Below, one piece after another: positions 50,401 through 61,167 of a stretch of 64,000 bases of DNA (the first letter of the stretch is position 1; each line of letters starts with the position of its first letter). A program made the translations under genes and the position numbers. A model generated the notes under the pieces. The model was given only the letters and a program-made list of their open reading frames with translations. It had not been told where the DNA came from and did no database searches. Source of the stretch: Aphelocoma coerulescens (taxonomy: Eukaryota; Chordata; Aves; Passeriformes; Corvidae); the NCBI RefSeq assembly GCF_041296385.1, contig NC_091016.1, forward strand, positions 20,311,497 to 20,375,496, given 5' to 3'.

Positions 50401-53400
50401 TATGTGCCAATTCTGCCATTACCCATTTCCACTAATTATTTCTGTGCCAAGACTCCAAGGAGAAGGGTGGCTGCTTATTTAAATTTCCTCCCGTATTCAT
50501 GAGGAATATAGAGTGAATGCTATTATATTCTTACACTTGCATTCACTGGAAGTCAGTGGAGAGCAGTAGGGGGGAAAAAAGACAGCTGAAAAGGAGGTAC
50601 CCTGGAGAAAATGTGCTGAACCAGAAAACTGAATGCTGCCAGGTTTCCCTCTTGTCCCCATTAAAATTGACAATTAAGTGATGGTGTGCTTAGCAGTTGT
50701 TACTAAATCACTGTCTGTAAAGAGGACCTTAAGATGCCTTTGATCATTAATTAACACTTGGAGTTTTCTGAGAACTTTTTAATCAATTGTACCTTTTGGA
50801 GCAGTATTTCCTGTGAGCTCAAACCATTTTTTCCTACTGCCTGGTAAGCACTTGCAACATGTTTTTTTTTTCCTTTTACTAAAGTAAGGAAAGTAGTAAG
50901 AAAATAAAAGTAGAATACTGATCTAGTGTATAATATGTTTTGAGAGGGTTTTTTTGATTCTTCTGCAGCCTTGTGCAGATTCAGTGCCTTATGAAGAGGC
51001 TTTAGCCAATCGCAGAGTTCTCCTGAGTTCTACAGAAAGCAGAGAAGGTCTTGCACAGCAGGTATTTTGGTGTACATTGTACTAATGTATATGGTAGTGT
51101 ATTTTGTAAAGCTAAAGTTGTATCAAGGTCTCCACATATCTATGTCTGTGGTCATTTGTAGGTATATATGAATATGCTGAACCTTAAAATTGGACTGTAG
51201 ATGTCTTGTAGAGTTTTGAAAGTAAAACTTACCCTTGCCAGGCTGAGTTGTCTGCAGAATGTATATGCAGATAGATATAGGAGGCAGGATTATGCCATTG
51301 GTATCTTCATTTAGAAATACAAGAAGACAGGTAATCTTTAATAGTTCAGTTAAATGCAAAATAAAGACAGGAATAAGGAATACTGAAGGTATTAATTTTT
51401 AATGTTGTGTACTGTTTTAAGTCCTCTTTTGGACCATGCAGGAATTACTAGCACTGGTTAAGAGCAGTGATTTTTCTTTTCAGTTAGAGTAATAGATTAC
51501 AGTTTCTGTCTTCCAGTATGCCTATATATTTTTTTTTTTCTGGAAGGTGAAGCAGGGTGGGTAACATGGTATTTAAAAGGCCTACACAGTTTGTCCATCA
51601 CTTCATATGGATGAGAGTAGCTAGCTAATACTGACACTTCTTTATTAACTTGTATACTCAGCCTGTGCTTGACTCATTGTTATTGAACTGTTACAGAAGC
51701 AAATACTTTGGTGATTTTTTTTTTTTGCAGTGGCCAATATTCTAAGTGTATTAGTAGGAGTGAACTGAATTTCAGCAGAAATGTGCAGTGATTGGATGTG
51801 TTCTGTTCCGTAGTTGTTTTCTTACCTGGACAAAGTGGGTGGCTCTGTCTGTGTGAGGTGGGACAGCTGGGAAGGGTGAGTTTGCCTTTCTAGCATAGGA
51901 AAAGGTAGTGATAGTGCCAGGTACACATCTTTCAAGTTCTTATGAAATTCTTCCCTGCTTTGATTTTTTAGGATAGGATGTTGCCAGTTTTATGAGCTAT
52001 ACCTTTGTAATGCGTGTTTCAAACCAGTTAAATCACATGGCCATTTTTGATAAAAAACCACAGCTAAGCACACAGCTCAAAACAGTTTACCTGCTGCACT
52101 TTGTTAGCTCACATATGTAATGGTTTAAAATAATACTGTCCTCAAACATTTCCTGTGTGTGGCTTTTTTCTCCCTGGGTTCAATAACCTGGACTGTAAAC
52201 TTTCTCTCCTAAAGGTCCAGCAGAGTTTGGAGAAAATTGCAAAACTTGAACAAGAAAAGGAACACTGGATGTTGGAGGCTCAGCTAGCTAAAATAAAGCT
52301 AGAGAAAGAAAACCAAAAGCTGAAGAACTCTCTTAGTGGACATTTAACTGACACTATCCAGGAGCATTCTGTTTTGCCAAATGTAGCAGAACAAAAGAAG
52401 GAAACCACAGAAAAGAGTCTGAGGGAACCTATTAAGAGCACTAGTCTGGTAAGTGACTTTTCCCTTCAATAGAGAAAATTCCACTTTCTTTAGTAGCAGT
52501 GCTGTTTGATCAGTGGAACACTAAAAATGAAAGCCTTTTGACTGTGTTGAAAAGCATTCACTCTTGGGGTCCTTGTATTTGCAAAGCTGCTTGCAAATAC
52601 TTTCTGCAGAGTTTGGCACTTGGCTTTTGAGACTTTGTTTGCTGTCTTTAGTATTGTGGTCATATTTTTGTAGTTCTGTACTTCTGTAACAGAGGGGGGA
52701 AATAATAGGTGCTTAACCTCTAGATTTGTCAGTAGTTAGGAAACCTTGCAAGTGGTTTATATTTTGGGTTGGGCCTGTGTTTCCAATACTTTTGTTCATC
52801 CCTAGGTATGTTAAAGCAAATGGAAGTAGGTAGGTAGTGTTTGTAAATGGGTTTGAAGACTTACTAGGGTCAGTTTGGGTTCAGCAATTACTTTTGAATG
52901 TAGTATGCATTCTTTCCCTGCTCTTCTGTGTTGGTAAATGGCTTTTTCCTGTTTACTGCACATATTTAAAATGAGTTGGCCTTTCCCCTGAATTCCACTT
53001 CTGAAGTGGCATAGTGGTATTAACAGAAATGTCATCTGTAAGAAATAATAAATCTACTCAACTCAGCATTCAATAGAATCCTCTTTTTTTTTTTTTTTTT
53101 TTGTCCTTCCCACTTTCCTGCTCCAGGATAAAAATAACCACTGGATTGTTTTGAAATACCCAGTTTTGAAGTAAAGTGTTGTCTTAAGTTTTTGATCCTC
53201 TATTTGAATCCTTAGGAGTTTGAGGATAATGCTACTCACAGGTCAACATATTATATTAATATTTCCCATAAACATAAATCTATAGTCCTGTTGAGATCAA
53301 GGGGAAAAATCCCCCCTTTGATTCTCTATGAAGATACTCTTTTCATGAAACCAGGTATTGGCATATACTACTCCTGTAGAGTTTTGTCAGTGCTTAGTAG

Positions 53401-56400
53401 TCAGAGTGGAAAGGATGGAGTTTGGAAGGTATTCAAGAAATCCAGGTTGACTTTCCATCCTCTTAAACATGACAAGTAATGTTTCAGTGTGCTAACATAG
53501 CTCTGAATTAGTTTCATATGATCAAGCAGTTGCATAACCATAGAAGCCCAGCTGCATCTTGTTGCTTTTATTGCCTTTTCCCTGTGTACATCATAAGACA
53601 GGAGATAAATTTTTGAGAGTTGGTGTCAGGTTTAATTCTGTTCAAGGCATTCATATAACCACTCTTGTTTATGTTACAGGTGGAAGTACTTAAATTTGTT
53701 TCAGTTTGAACTGTTGGAAGATTGTTTAAATTTAAAGTCCTTCTATGACTGAAACCAAAATGCAGCTATGGTATCTATTTTTTCACAGTTCTCATTAAGT
53801 GTATTTTCTTCCTTGTTCTAGATTGGAATGTTGACTGTAACTACTGATAATGAAAAGGTAATCTGTTTTAAACATTATTAAAGTCCATCTGTTAAATACT
53901 TCAGTTCTGATTCTGTTAAACTTATTCCAGAGGTCTAATTACCAAGAATACTCCAGTATAATGCCATGAGTTGACCGTGTAGTCTGTATATACTATATGG
54001 TCAAATTTCTGAAATCCATGTGTTTCTTAATTTTCTTCATCTGTTCGTGAACTGTTATTTTACCCATTTATGCATTTTGGAGCAGTGTGAGCTGGAGTCA
54101 GGGTCTGTTCTGTGTAATTTGAGGAAAGCACTGCTCTGTCTGTGCCTCAGTAGCCCAAACTGCAGTCCAAGCCTGAATTCTTAACCCTTGAGGAAGGACT
54201 CAAGCTGAATAAAAGACCCTGGCTGCAGTGCTTGGGGTACAAAGGAGAGGTCAAAACAAACCTTGAATGAGCTGTCAGTCTAGATGTTAATTCTTTATTT
54301 AGCCCTGCTGTAATGTAACATTTGCCCCAGCAGGAACTTCTGAGAGTAAGATCAGTGCTTTCCCTTTTCTGATATCACAGTGAACTGATGAGTAGTTCAG
54401 TTTACTCTTCCTTTTCTTCTCAAAGTGTGATTTAAAAAGGGGTAGGGAGCTAGATAGTAACTGATACAAGTTCTTAAAGGCTTCTGCATAGTGCATAGTG
54501 CTGAAGGTGATGACAAATCATGTGGAAGCTGCCTCCAGTGGGTTAGTCTGTAAACTACTGAGTTTTGTTGGGCTTTTTTATTTTCTTTTTTAATTTCAAA
54601 TGTCTAAAGGAACTTCTGAAACATGCAACATTAGTAATAGTTATGACTTTTGTAAGCTTCTGAAATAGAGTTATGTGAAGGAATTCTTCCTTGTTGGGAA
54701 GAGACAGTCAGTTTTCCTGTAAGTGAAAGCTGTTGACTTCTGCAGTGGATTTTCATCTTCATCAGACACTTGATATGTTAAAGCGAGGTAAATTCTTACC
54801 TCTGCAGTCAGTTCTTTGTCCTGTAAGGAAGTCTGACATTTAGAGTCACAGAGTCACCATCAGTGACATATTGCAGTGTGACCTCCTATAATTTGTCTCT
54901 TGTGTTTGGGGAATTTAATGCTTTTTGATAAGAGTGGGCAGGCCTCAGAAGGAAAGAAGAAAAATGTGTATAGAGGCAATGTTGTGATTCAGGTATTTAG
55001 TCTACTAAACATAAATGTTGTCTGCTTAAATCTTTGCTTTGCCAGGCTCCAGATGTTGAGTCTCGTGAAGACCTGATAAAAACTCACTACATGGCAAGGA
55101 TAGCAGAGCTGACCTCTCACCTGCAGCTTGCTGACAGCAAATCAGTGCACTTCCATGCTGAGGTGAGCATGAAGGCAATGACTGTAAATCTCTTTTTGAA
55201 CTTTCCACAGGCAAGTGCTATGAAAGTGAGTTTCAATATATGGAGCATAATGTTTTATAAAAATCTGTTTCTAGAATATTTTTTGACTGTGGTCTAGTGT
55301 GCATAAAAACTGATATTGTAAAAGAACTTTTTATGTTTAATAAATCTTTTGGTAGCCTTGTCCTGGCTGTATTAAGAAGTATAATGTGTATCATGTATAG
55401 GTTTGTTCATATAAGTTGAAGCAGCTGGCTTTAGTTACCAAGGAAGCTTTGATTTAATTTTAAAGTGATGCTGATGTCATTCAAAAATATTTGAGTGTAT
55501 TATGAAGTGATGGAAACAGCTCTCCAGAGAAAATTGGTTCTTAGGCATAAGTTCTGCTACAAGAATGAACAAGATGATTCATTGTATCTATGGTTTCCTT
55601 TTCATTTCAAGTCATGAGGGAACTTTCTTGAAAGTAGTGGCTGTTTTGATTTGTGTAATAAATGATATGGAATACACCAAAGCTCCAGGTTAACAGAGCA
55701 AATCCTCTTAAATATTTTTTTAATGGAAGATGACACAGTTTGGAGGAACCATCTTTTCTGTGATATTTGAGCCTTGTAGGGAGTGAGTTGTTTGTATTGC
55801 TTTTATTTATGAAAAATTTTGTAGCATTTATGTGAAAAATATGATATCTAGAGGATTGGCAATATGGTAGCTCTATAGAATGAAACATTTAATGTCAACT
55901 ATTGCATTACCTTTGCATTTAAAAGTGTGCACAAGCTCTCACTAAGTTTCTTGAAGTCAAAGTATCACAGAAAGAGGGAAAAGTCCAAAGCTTAAGGATG
56001 CCACAAGGCAATACTCTGGAACTGACTCTCCTTCCCTCTACCCTCCCTATCCTGTTCGTGGTAGTGTCGAGCACTTGCCAAAAGATTGTCTCTGGCAGAG
56101 AAATCCAAGGAATCGCTCACGGAAGAGTTGAAGCTTGCCAGTCAAAACATCACCAGGTTACAGGCAAGTAAATTGTTCTGTAATGTAATAGATGCATTTT
56201 GTAATTGTGTCTAAGGGGAAGTGGGAGCAGAAAAATTACAACCATCTAGCCTGGCCATGCCATTACTAGGTCCTGAGTTATGGCATATAAAAACTCTAAT
56301 GGTATGTAGAGAAGAGCCTTGAATAATACTCTTTGAATCCCAGGTATAAAGTTGAAGTGGAACATGCTTCCAAGGAAAAGATTATAGTGGCCAGACATGT

Positions 56401-59400
56401 GTGTTTTAGCACATTTGATGTCAAGGATTTTCATGAAAATGGGGGAGGGTTAAATGTCAAAGTTGTGGTTGTGTGACTGATTTCAGATGATACAAGGAAT
56501 TCTTAATCCTTTCTTGCACCTGAGTCTGAAAGTTTTAAAAAAGGCCAGATGGATTTTGGTTTTTTAAATATAGATACCTTAATATTAAGCAAAGATAATT
56601 TTGGGGTAATCTTTAAGAAGCTCTTGTTAACAATAATTGACTCTTATGCCATCCTGTGAGAGTTCTGTCCCTTTGTCCTTCTCCTCCACACAGCTGAGAA
56701 AGGAGCCAATAGTAAAATAAAGTCTATAGTAATATTGTTAATATATGAACTTGTACAGTTCATAAATACCTTCATGTTTACACTTACTTCATTTTATTAT
56801 TGTTCACCTCTCTGTGATGGTGAGTACCAAAATTGCTCCATACAGGCAGTGAATATAATGTTACAAGCTTTGAACAGTTGTGTCCATGAACAGTCCTTTT
56901 TAAACCATTTTTGATCCGTTCCTTTAAGAAATTCCACAATTGATGTTGAACTCGGCAGGAGATGTTAATTTCCAGCTGCTTATTAAAACTTCCTAGGGAA
57001 AGATAGCAGGCACATCATTTCTATGTTTAGTAGTCTGTGTAATAGTGAATAATAGACTTGTTTAGGTTGGAAGGGTCCTCTGAAGGTAATTTGTCCCCAT
57101 CCTTTGGTCAGAGAAGAGAGTTCAGATCAAGCTGTGGAATTGGATATTTCCTGTACAGCCATGCTGGCCTTCTGCCACAGTCACTCCACGTCTTAGGCAC
57201 TGGATTGTTCCTTATTCTGTCCTTGATCATTCAGTTTACCTGGGCCCCTCTAACTCCCAGGGCAGTTTTTCCTGGGATGTTTCCAAGCAAACCTTGAAAG
57301 AAGCCAGAATCTACTGTTCTTGAGTTTAAGGTTGCTGTAATTCTACTGTTCATATTGCTTCCCTCAGGATCCTGAATTCCACTAACTCATGGTAGCTGCA
57401 GCTAAGGCTGCCATTGGTTTTCACATCCCTGACCAGCTTTTCCTTATTTGTGAGTAACAGATCCAGCAGAGAGCATCTCTTGGTCCCACTAATCAGTAGT
57501 ATTAAGAAGTTCTTTGCCACTCTCAAGACAACTCCTGAGTTGCTTGTGTTCCACCTTGCTGCCCTTCCAGGAGATACCAGAGTAGTTAAAATCCCTAATG
57601 AGGATCAGAGTCTGTGGATGGAAGATTTTTTATCTGCTTGCAGCAGATGCCTGTCATATCACCCTGTTGTTCTCCTGCTTAGGAGATCTTAGTTGTTTTC
57701 AAGCCACTCCTTCACTTAAAGCATTGATTTCATCCCTTCTGTCCTTCCTGAAGTGTGTGTGTCCCTTTAGTGCTGGGTTCTAGTCATGCACACTGTCCCC
57801 CCATGCCTCTGTAATCCCAGAGGGATCATAGCTCTGTAACTGCATGTGGAGTGGTGATTCCTTCAGCTTTGGATGCTGTGTGTGTTCTTGTACAGGCCAT
57901 GCTTTAACCCTATAAACATTACCTGTTTTCTGGCTGGAAGCGATGTTGGAAAACTTAGCTGTTACTCTTTTATGTAAGCCATAAAAAGTGGGGGAAAAAT
58001 CTAAAGGAAACAGCACAAAAATAAAGGGAACAAACCATGCATGAGACTTCAGGTAGAAGAGAAGTAGCTGTTGACTTTCTTTCATGGGGCATTGGTGAAT
58101 TGCACACACTCAGCATCAAAAGTGGAGCTTACTAAGAGGAGGTGGAAGCGTGCTGCTTTGCCAGGTATCACTAATACTGAGCCAAGGGCCTCTGGTTATT
58201 TTATTTTTCCCTTAGGATGAATTGATGACGACAAAGAGGAGCTATGAGGATCAGTTAAGCATGATGAGTGACCATCTGTGCAGTATGAATGAGACCTTAA
58301 CCAAGCAAAGGGAAGAGATCGATACGCTAAAGATGGCCAGTAAGGTGAGTCGGCAGTGCTGGCACGGGGCGCTGGCTGCAGCTGGGAGGTGTGAGGGTTA
58401 CATCTGGTGTTCCTGCAGTACTGCCCTTGGACAAACCAGCCCACAAGCTCTAATTCTTACTCTGAGCCAGTTGGAAAGGAAGCTCCAAGCTTGCTCCTTC
58501 AAGTTTCAGTGAATAAAAAATTCTTGCAAAATATACATGTGGGAAAGAGCAAGCTCTTCATGTCACTGCTTCACATTAGGTTCTCAAAGTGATGGCAGAT
58601 CAGCAGCTTTTTATTGTTCACATGTGGTGAAAATGGAGCTATTTGTAAATCCAGCTGGTGATGCTGGGTGGTTATGGATTAAATTCTGGGTAGAAGTGTC
58701 CCTTCTACACTCCTTTTGGTTGCAGCAGACTCTGTCCTTGGCAGCTGGTCTCTTCCTCTGTTTCAGTTCCATATTCTAGCTTGTCTGTCCCTCATGTATG
58801 AATGAAAAAGTTGCCAGTTATATTATTCTGTGAGCTTGAAATGCCCCCTTGAATTCTTTTCCAAGCAAGGAGTCTACCCACTTGTCAAAAACAGATTTTT
58901 AACTTACCTAATGATGAAAAATACAGAAGTCTGCTGTTTTCAGCAGTGATTAAACCATGGTATATCCTATTCTGATGGTTCTAGGGAGGAACAGATGTTG
59001 TGAAGGCCTTTGCCCTTCACTTGTCTGACTGTGAAACAAATAAATGAGCATTATTCTCCTTAATTGCAGAATGCATGGAAGCAGGTGTCACTGAAGGATT
59101 AAAAAAATGAAAATAATAAAATAAATTCCATGTTCTGATTAAAGGTCCCGTGATGGTGATTTTTATCTTTTAGAGCAAACTCTTCCCCCTGCTTTTCTTC
59201 AGATTTCTGAGTGATTTAACTTGGCATTATATTCTTTAAATTATTTTGTGTTGTATAAGCCCTTCTGTTTCCAGAAGGAAGCTGTTGGCTGCATACTGAC
59301 CATAGCACTACATGTTTTTATAAAATGTTTTCTGGAATTTTTCACTTGCCATACTTCTAAGACTTTAATTGGTACTCTGTGTGTAAGGACCTCAGAATCT

Positions 59401-60185
59401 CACAACAGAAGCCACCCAGGTTTTAAAGTATTACCAAATGTAGGTGGTGTTTAATTGGAAATCAAAATGATGCAGTTAAAGCCCTTATCACTTGGAGAGA
59501 GTTGTTGGTTAGATTCAAAACAAATGTTATCTTCAGGAAATAGGAAGACTGAGAATTGCCAGCAAGTAACTATTGCACAAAACTTTGTTTTAAGCTCCAC
59601 ATTTCCTTTGTGGAATTACTGCAGGTCAGATGTGAGTTGGTTAGCTGTGGAACAAACTCTGTTCTGAGCTAGGAATAATCCATACAACCTGAATTAAAAT
59701 AAAATTTATTTTGGAAAAAAAAACCCAGTAGGGTGGGGGATTGATTTTTTTTTTTTTTTTAATTTGAGGCAATTATTCTGTAAGGAGATTTTTGAAATAG
59801 CACCTGAAGGTGAATAATGATTTGACTTGCCCTTACAGTATTATTGGTATTTATACAATTGAGTGTCTTGGGATGTACCTCAAATGTCTTTCACAGTTTT
59901 CAGTTGTAGTAAGGAGCTGTTGTGCTAATTTGAAATATCTGGTACTTGCCTCTGTTGTGCTTATAGAAATAGAGGCATTTTCAGAGCAAACAGTCACAAT
60001 CTGCCAATATTAAATGCCTGTGGACTGTTTCTTTTCAGTCTGACTGTTCTTTGTTTGCTGTAGGCATAAATTATCAGACATCAGGTTTTGTATGTTACCT
60101 GTCTAGATTTCCTTACCCGAGTTTCAGTGTTCTGTTTGCTTGTTTCTTGTTGCAGGGAAATTCTAAAAAGAACAAGAATCGATAG
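29344..60185 (+). CDS. PPP1R21: PPP1R21 (KLRAQ1), coiled-coil endosomal FERRY-complex protein, 22 coding exons
   Basis: Protein phosphatase 1 regulatory subunit 21. Known role: subunit of the FERRY complex, which links mRNAs to RAB5-positive early endosomes; PP1 binding is reported. The 22 exons join in phase to 2343 nt and 780 residues, the human length as I recall it. The family signature KLRAQ straddles exons 1 and 2 (residues 21-25) in a long N-terminal coiled coil (about 5-220). A conserved middle region (LAGQALAFVQELVTALLNFHTYTEQ, ISPLSAECMLQYKKKAAAYMKSL) leads to a second coiled coil (567-610) and the C-terminal TTKRSYEDQ signature (733-741), ending KKNKNR. The start MAAAAAELQGKYQKLAQEYSK has a short alanine run. 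The only variable part is the linker in exons 17-18. The gene lies in tandem with FOXN2 about 9 kb downstream of it. Intron 20 uses a GC donor; no frameshift or stop was found. Confidence 0.98.
29407..32116 (+). other. PPP1R21: PPP1R21 intron 1
   Basis: Begins inside the CpG island and becomes A/T-rich after about 29900. No transposon or exon recognised. Confidence 0.7.
32117..32185 (+). CDS. PPP1R21: PPP1R21 coding exon 2
   Basis: Residues 22-44, LRAQNQVLKKGVVDEQANSASLK, completing the KLRAQ signature with the last Lys of exon 1. Acceptor gtttttcag, donor AAG|GTAATC. Confidence 0.97.
32609..32755 (+). CDS. PPP1R21: PPP1R21 coding exon 3
   Basis: Residues 45-93, coiled coil from EQLKMKDQSLRKLQQ to SEARGKKNK. 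Phase 0 at both ends; donor AAG|GTATGT. Confidence 0.97.
34513..34614 (+). CDS. PPP1R21: PPP1R21 coding exon 4
   Basis: Residues 94-127: a serine-rich linker (KSVESSSQLSQEQKS), then coiled coil ending ENERLHIL. The last Leu replaces the Gln I recall in human. Donor CTT|GTGAGT. Confidence 0.95.
35306..35470 (+). CDS. PPP1R21: PPP1R21 coding exon 5
   Basis: Residues 128-182, heptad-like coiled coil FFEADEQHKRLEAEL to IEKLQNDKAKLE. Donor GAA|GTAAGG. Confidence 0.97.
35571..35629 (+). CDS. PPP1R21: PPP1R21 coding exon 6
   Basis: Residues 183-202 (IKSQTLEREAKDCRLRTEE plus part of a Cys codon), only 100 bp after exon 5. The acceptor is the uncommon AAG (cataaag), and the donor GTAAGT is strong. 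Confidence 0.93.
38015..38109 (+). CDS. PPP1R21: PPP1R21 coding exon 7
   Basis: Residues 202-234, QQQLKNLQAALGSRLEESL followed by the conserved CIINEKVPFNDT. The KVPF resembles an RVxF-type PP1 docking motif, though the proline makes it a poor match. Donor GTACGT, phase 1. Confidence 0.95.
40409..40461 (+). CDS. PPP1R21: PPP1R21 coding exon 8
   Basis: A 53-nt exon for residues 234-251, ending YNALNVPLHNRRNQ, a conserved block. Acceptor ctgtag, donor CAG|GTAAGC. Confidence 0.95.
42481..42630 (+). CDS. PPP1R21: PPP1R21 coding exon 9
   Basis: Residues 252-301, LKLRDLAGQALAFVQELV to DTISPLNQK, start of the conserved central helical region. Confidence 0.97.
45613..45714 (+). CDS. PPP1R21: PPP1R21 coding exon 10
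   Basis: Residues 302-335, FSQYLHENAAYVRPLEEG to SITEDTVTVL. Separated from exon 11 by only 77 bp. Confidence 0.97.
45792..45880 (+). CDS. PPP1R21: PPP1R21 coding exon 11
   Basis: An 89-nt exon (residues 336-365) encoding ETTVKLKAFSEHLASYLGF and RKILPYQLK. The donor is weak, AAG|GTACTT, lacking G at +5, and precedes an intron dominated by a 610-nt pyrimidine tract. Skipping it would shift the frame. Confidence 0.95.
45881..47350 (+). other. PPP1R21: PPP1R21 intron 11, dominated by a pyrimidine microsatellite
   Basis: A 1470-bp intron of which about 620 bp is C/T-only. The remaining parts are plain intronic sequence; the last 700 bp lead to acceptor atattcctag. Confidence 0.85.
46032..46641. 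repeat. 610-nt uninterrupted pyrimidine tract with a decamer repeat
   Basis: From 46032 to 46641 the + strand contains only C and T. The first part (to about 46200) is T-rich with C every 7-9 bases. The rest is built largely from a tttctttctc decamer with occasional 1-2 base length changes. Similar C/T (G/A) microsatellites are prone to length change and assembly error. Confidence 0.97.
47351..47487 (+). CDS. PPP1R21: PPP1R21 coding exon 12
   Basis: Residues 365-411, SLEEECESSLCTAALRARN to YVSLLALP. Donor A|GTAAGT. Confidence 0.97.
47700..47718. repeat. (GT)n microsatellite in PPP1R21 intron 12
   Basis: About nine tandem GT units followed by a G run. Confidence 0.9.
48129..48221 (+). CDS. 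PPP1R21: PPP1R21 coding exon 13
   Basis: Residues 411-442, STRPEGLLRTNYNFVFTNIA to GFHDILK. Donor AAAG|GTGAGA. Confidence 0.97.
49547..49674 (+). CDS. PPP1R21: PPP1R21 coding exon 14
   Basis: Residues 442-484, DISKHYSQKATLEQDVPTAT to ALTNGAGK. Donor AAG|GTAATG. Confidence 0.97.
50044..50196 (+). CDS. PPP1R21: PPP1R21 coding exon 15
   Basis: Residues 485-535, MASFFSNNLDHFTTSLSYGP through ISPLSAECMLQYKKKAAAYM to SLKK, one of the most conserved stretches. Donor GTTTGT is weak. Confidence 0.97.
50969..51061 (+). CDS. PPP1R21: PPP1R21 coding exon 16
   Basis: Residues 536-566, PCADSVPYEEALANRRVLL to STESREGLAQQ. Donor CAG|GTATTT. Confidence 0.97.
52215..52448 (+). CDS. PPP1R21: PPP1R21 coding exon 17
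   Basis: Residues 567-644: coiled coil VQQSLEKIAKLEQEKEHWML and LAKIKLEKENQKLK, then a variable Ser/Glu-rich linker ending IKSTSL. The linker differs most from the mammalian protein. The acceptor is the uncommon AAG (cctaaag). Confidence 0.94.
53822..53857 (+). CDS. PPP1R21: PPP1R21 coding exon 18 (36-nt small exon)
   Basis: Twelve codons, IGMLTVTTDNEK, corresponding to the IGTLTRTSDSE segment I recall in mammals. It is phase 0 at both ends, so it could be skipped without a frame change. Confidence 0.9.
55046..55162 (+). CDS. PPP1R21: PPP1R21 coding exon 19
   Basis: Residues 657-695, APDVESREDLIKTHYMARIA to DSKSVHFHAE. Donor GAG|GTGAGC. Confidence 0.97.
56065..56163 (+). CDS. PPP1R21: PPP1R21 coding exon 20 (GC donor)
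   Basis: Residues 696-728, CRALAKRLSLAEKSKE to LASQNITRLQ. The donor is CAG|GCAAGT, a GC-AG intron. The nearby GT (4 nt later) would break the frame, whereas the GC site joins LQ to DEL as in the family. Confidence 0.95.
56164..58215 (+). other. PPP1R21: PPP1R21 intron 20 (GC-AG), contains a CR1 fragment
   Basis: Donor GCAAGT at 56164, acceptor cccttag at 58215. About 730 bp near its 3' half resemble CR1; the rest is not recognised. Confidence 0.8.
57060..57790 (-). mobile_element. Old CR1 LINE fragment, antisense, in PPP1R21 intron 20
   Basis: The + strand starts with taggttggaagggtcctctg, the reverse complement of a CR1 3' region, and continues with bird-CR1-like phrases: cctcaggatcctgaattcca, ctgcagctaaggctgcc, gagataccagagtagttaaa and aatgaggatcagagtctgtg. 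I recognise these from antisense CR1 copies in bird genomes (recollection, not a search). Divergence is considerable and the edges are approximate. Confidence 0.7.
58216..58344 (+). CDS. PPP1R21: PPP1R21 coding exon 21 (TTKRSYEDQ signature)
   Basis: Residues 729-771, DELMTTKRSYEDQLSMMSDH to EEIDTLKMASK. It carries the C-terminal family signature TTKRSYEDQ in a final coiled coil. Confidence 0.97.
58345..60155 (+). other. PPP1R21: PPP1R21 intron 21
   Basis: Final intron of 1.8 kb, with an A-run near 59715 and a T-run near 59746-59760. No repeat family or exon identified. Confidence 0.7.
60156..60185 (+). CDS. PPP1R21: PPP1R21 coding exon 22 (terminal)
   Basis: Last nine residues GNSKKNKNR and TAG, after acceptor cttgttgcag. 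The basic tail matches the family's GNSKKNKSR-like end as I recall it. Confidence 0.95.
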   Translation, partial: GNSKKNKNR

Positions 60186-61167
60186 TTTACAGCTGAGTCC
60201 TTGGAAGCTGCTGCTGCTGCACAGGATGCAGATAGTGACCATTCATTATCCAGTTCCTGTTTGTTCCAGGAAGGAGAGGCTGGTATTGGGTCTAGTAAAA
60301 ACTGAATTGGTGCTGTAAATGGCTTTAAAATATTTAGAACTTGTAACAGATAAAACAGAACTTAATGTTGGCTCTAAACCAGGAAATACACACTCTGTGG
60401 ATAATTTATATAGTAATTACCTTCAGTTTTTACTGTGCACTTTTTAAAACCAGGTTTTGATTTCATGTAACGACTTCAGATTTTGTATATTTTCAAATAT
60501 GTTTCTGCATTAACAAATTTGGTGCAGTAGGTGTCTATCTTTGAGTTACACATTTAATTGTCAGCACATGTACATTCCGTTACTTGTTAACAACAGTTCA
60601 GAAACGAGTCTGGAGACTTTTTTTGGCCATGCAAGCTGTGCAGTTACTGTAAATGTATTATTCCTGTTCTCAGCCCTCTAGAATGGATTGAAATTGTGGC
60701 TTGAAATGATTTTTCAAATTCACCAAGTAAATGGGATCATTGTTAGACTGCAACAGTGGAAAACTTTTCCTGCTTGTGTTTGGTACTTTGGATTCCAAGG
60801 TAAAGAGCACAAATAGCTGAATTGGGATACTTCTATGAAATTGCTGTATGCCATTTCTGTAACATTTTGTTTACACATGTATGTATATATATATATTGTT
60901 TGAAATAGCTGTTTAAGGCTAGAGGAAACTGTGATTGTCATTTGCCCCAAAAGAGTGAAGCAATGTGTGTAGAATAGATCAGCTTACTGTGCTCTCTTAC
61001 AGTAAAAAAGAATATGAAATATGTAGAAGATTTAAACACTGAATTTGCAAAAGGTCTTCATGGAATGGAGTTGTGATGGATTCACTGGGGGGGATGCACA
61101 TGGCTTTTCCTGTGTTTTCAGAAGTGTGTGAACTTTAGGCCTCTCCTAAGATTTTTTTGCAGCATTG

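Larger units (their letters stand above)
47488..56064 (+). other. PPP1R21: PPP1R21 introns 12-19: no further gene recognised
   Basis: Holds introns at 47488-48128, 48222-49546, 49675-50043, 50197-50968, 51062-52214, 52449-53821, 53858-55045 and 55163-56064. A GT microsatellite lies at about 47700-47718 and T-runs near 53084-53102. Nothing else was identified. Confidence 0.6.
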
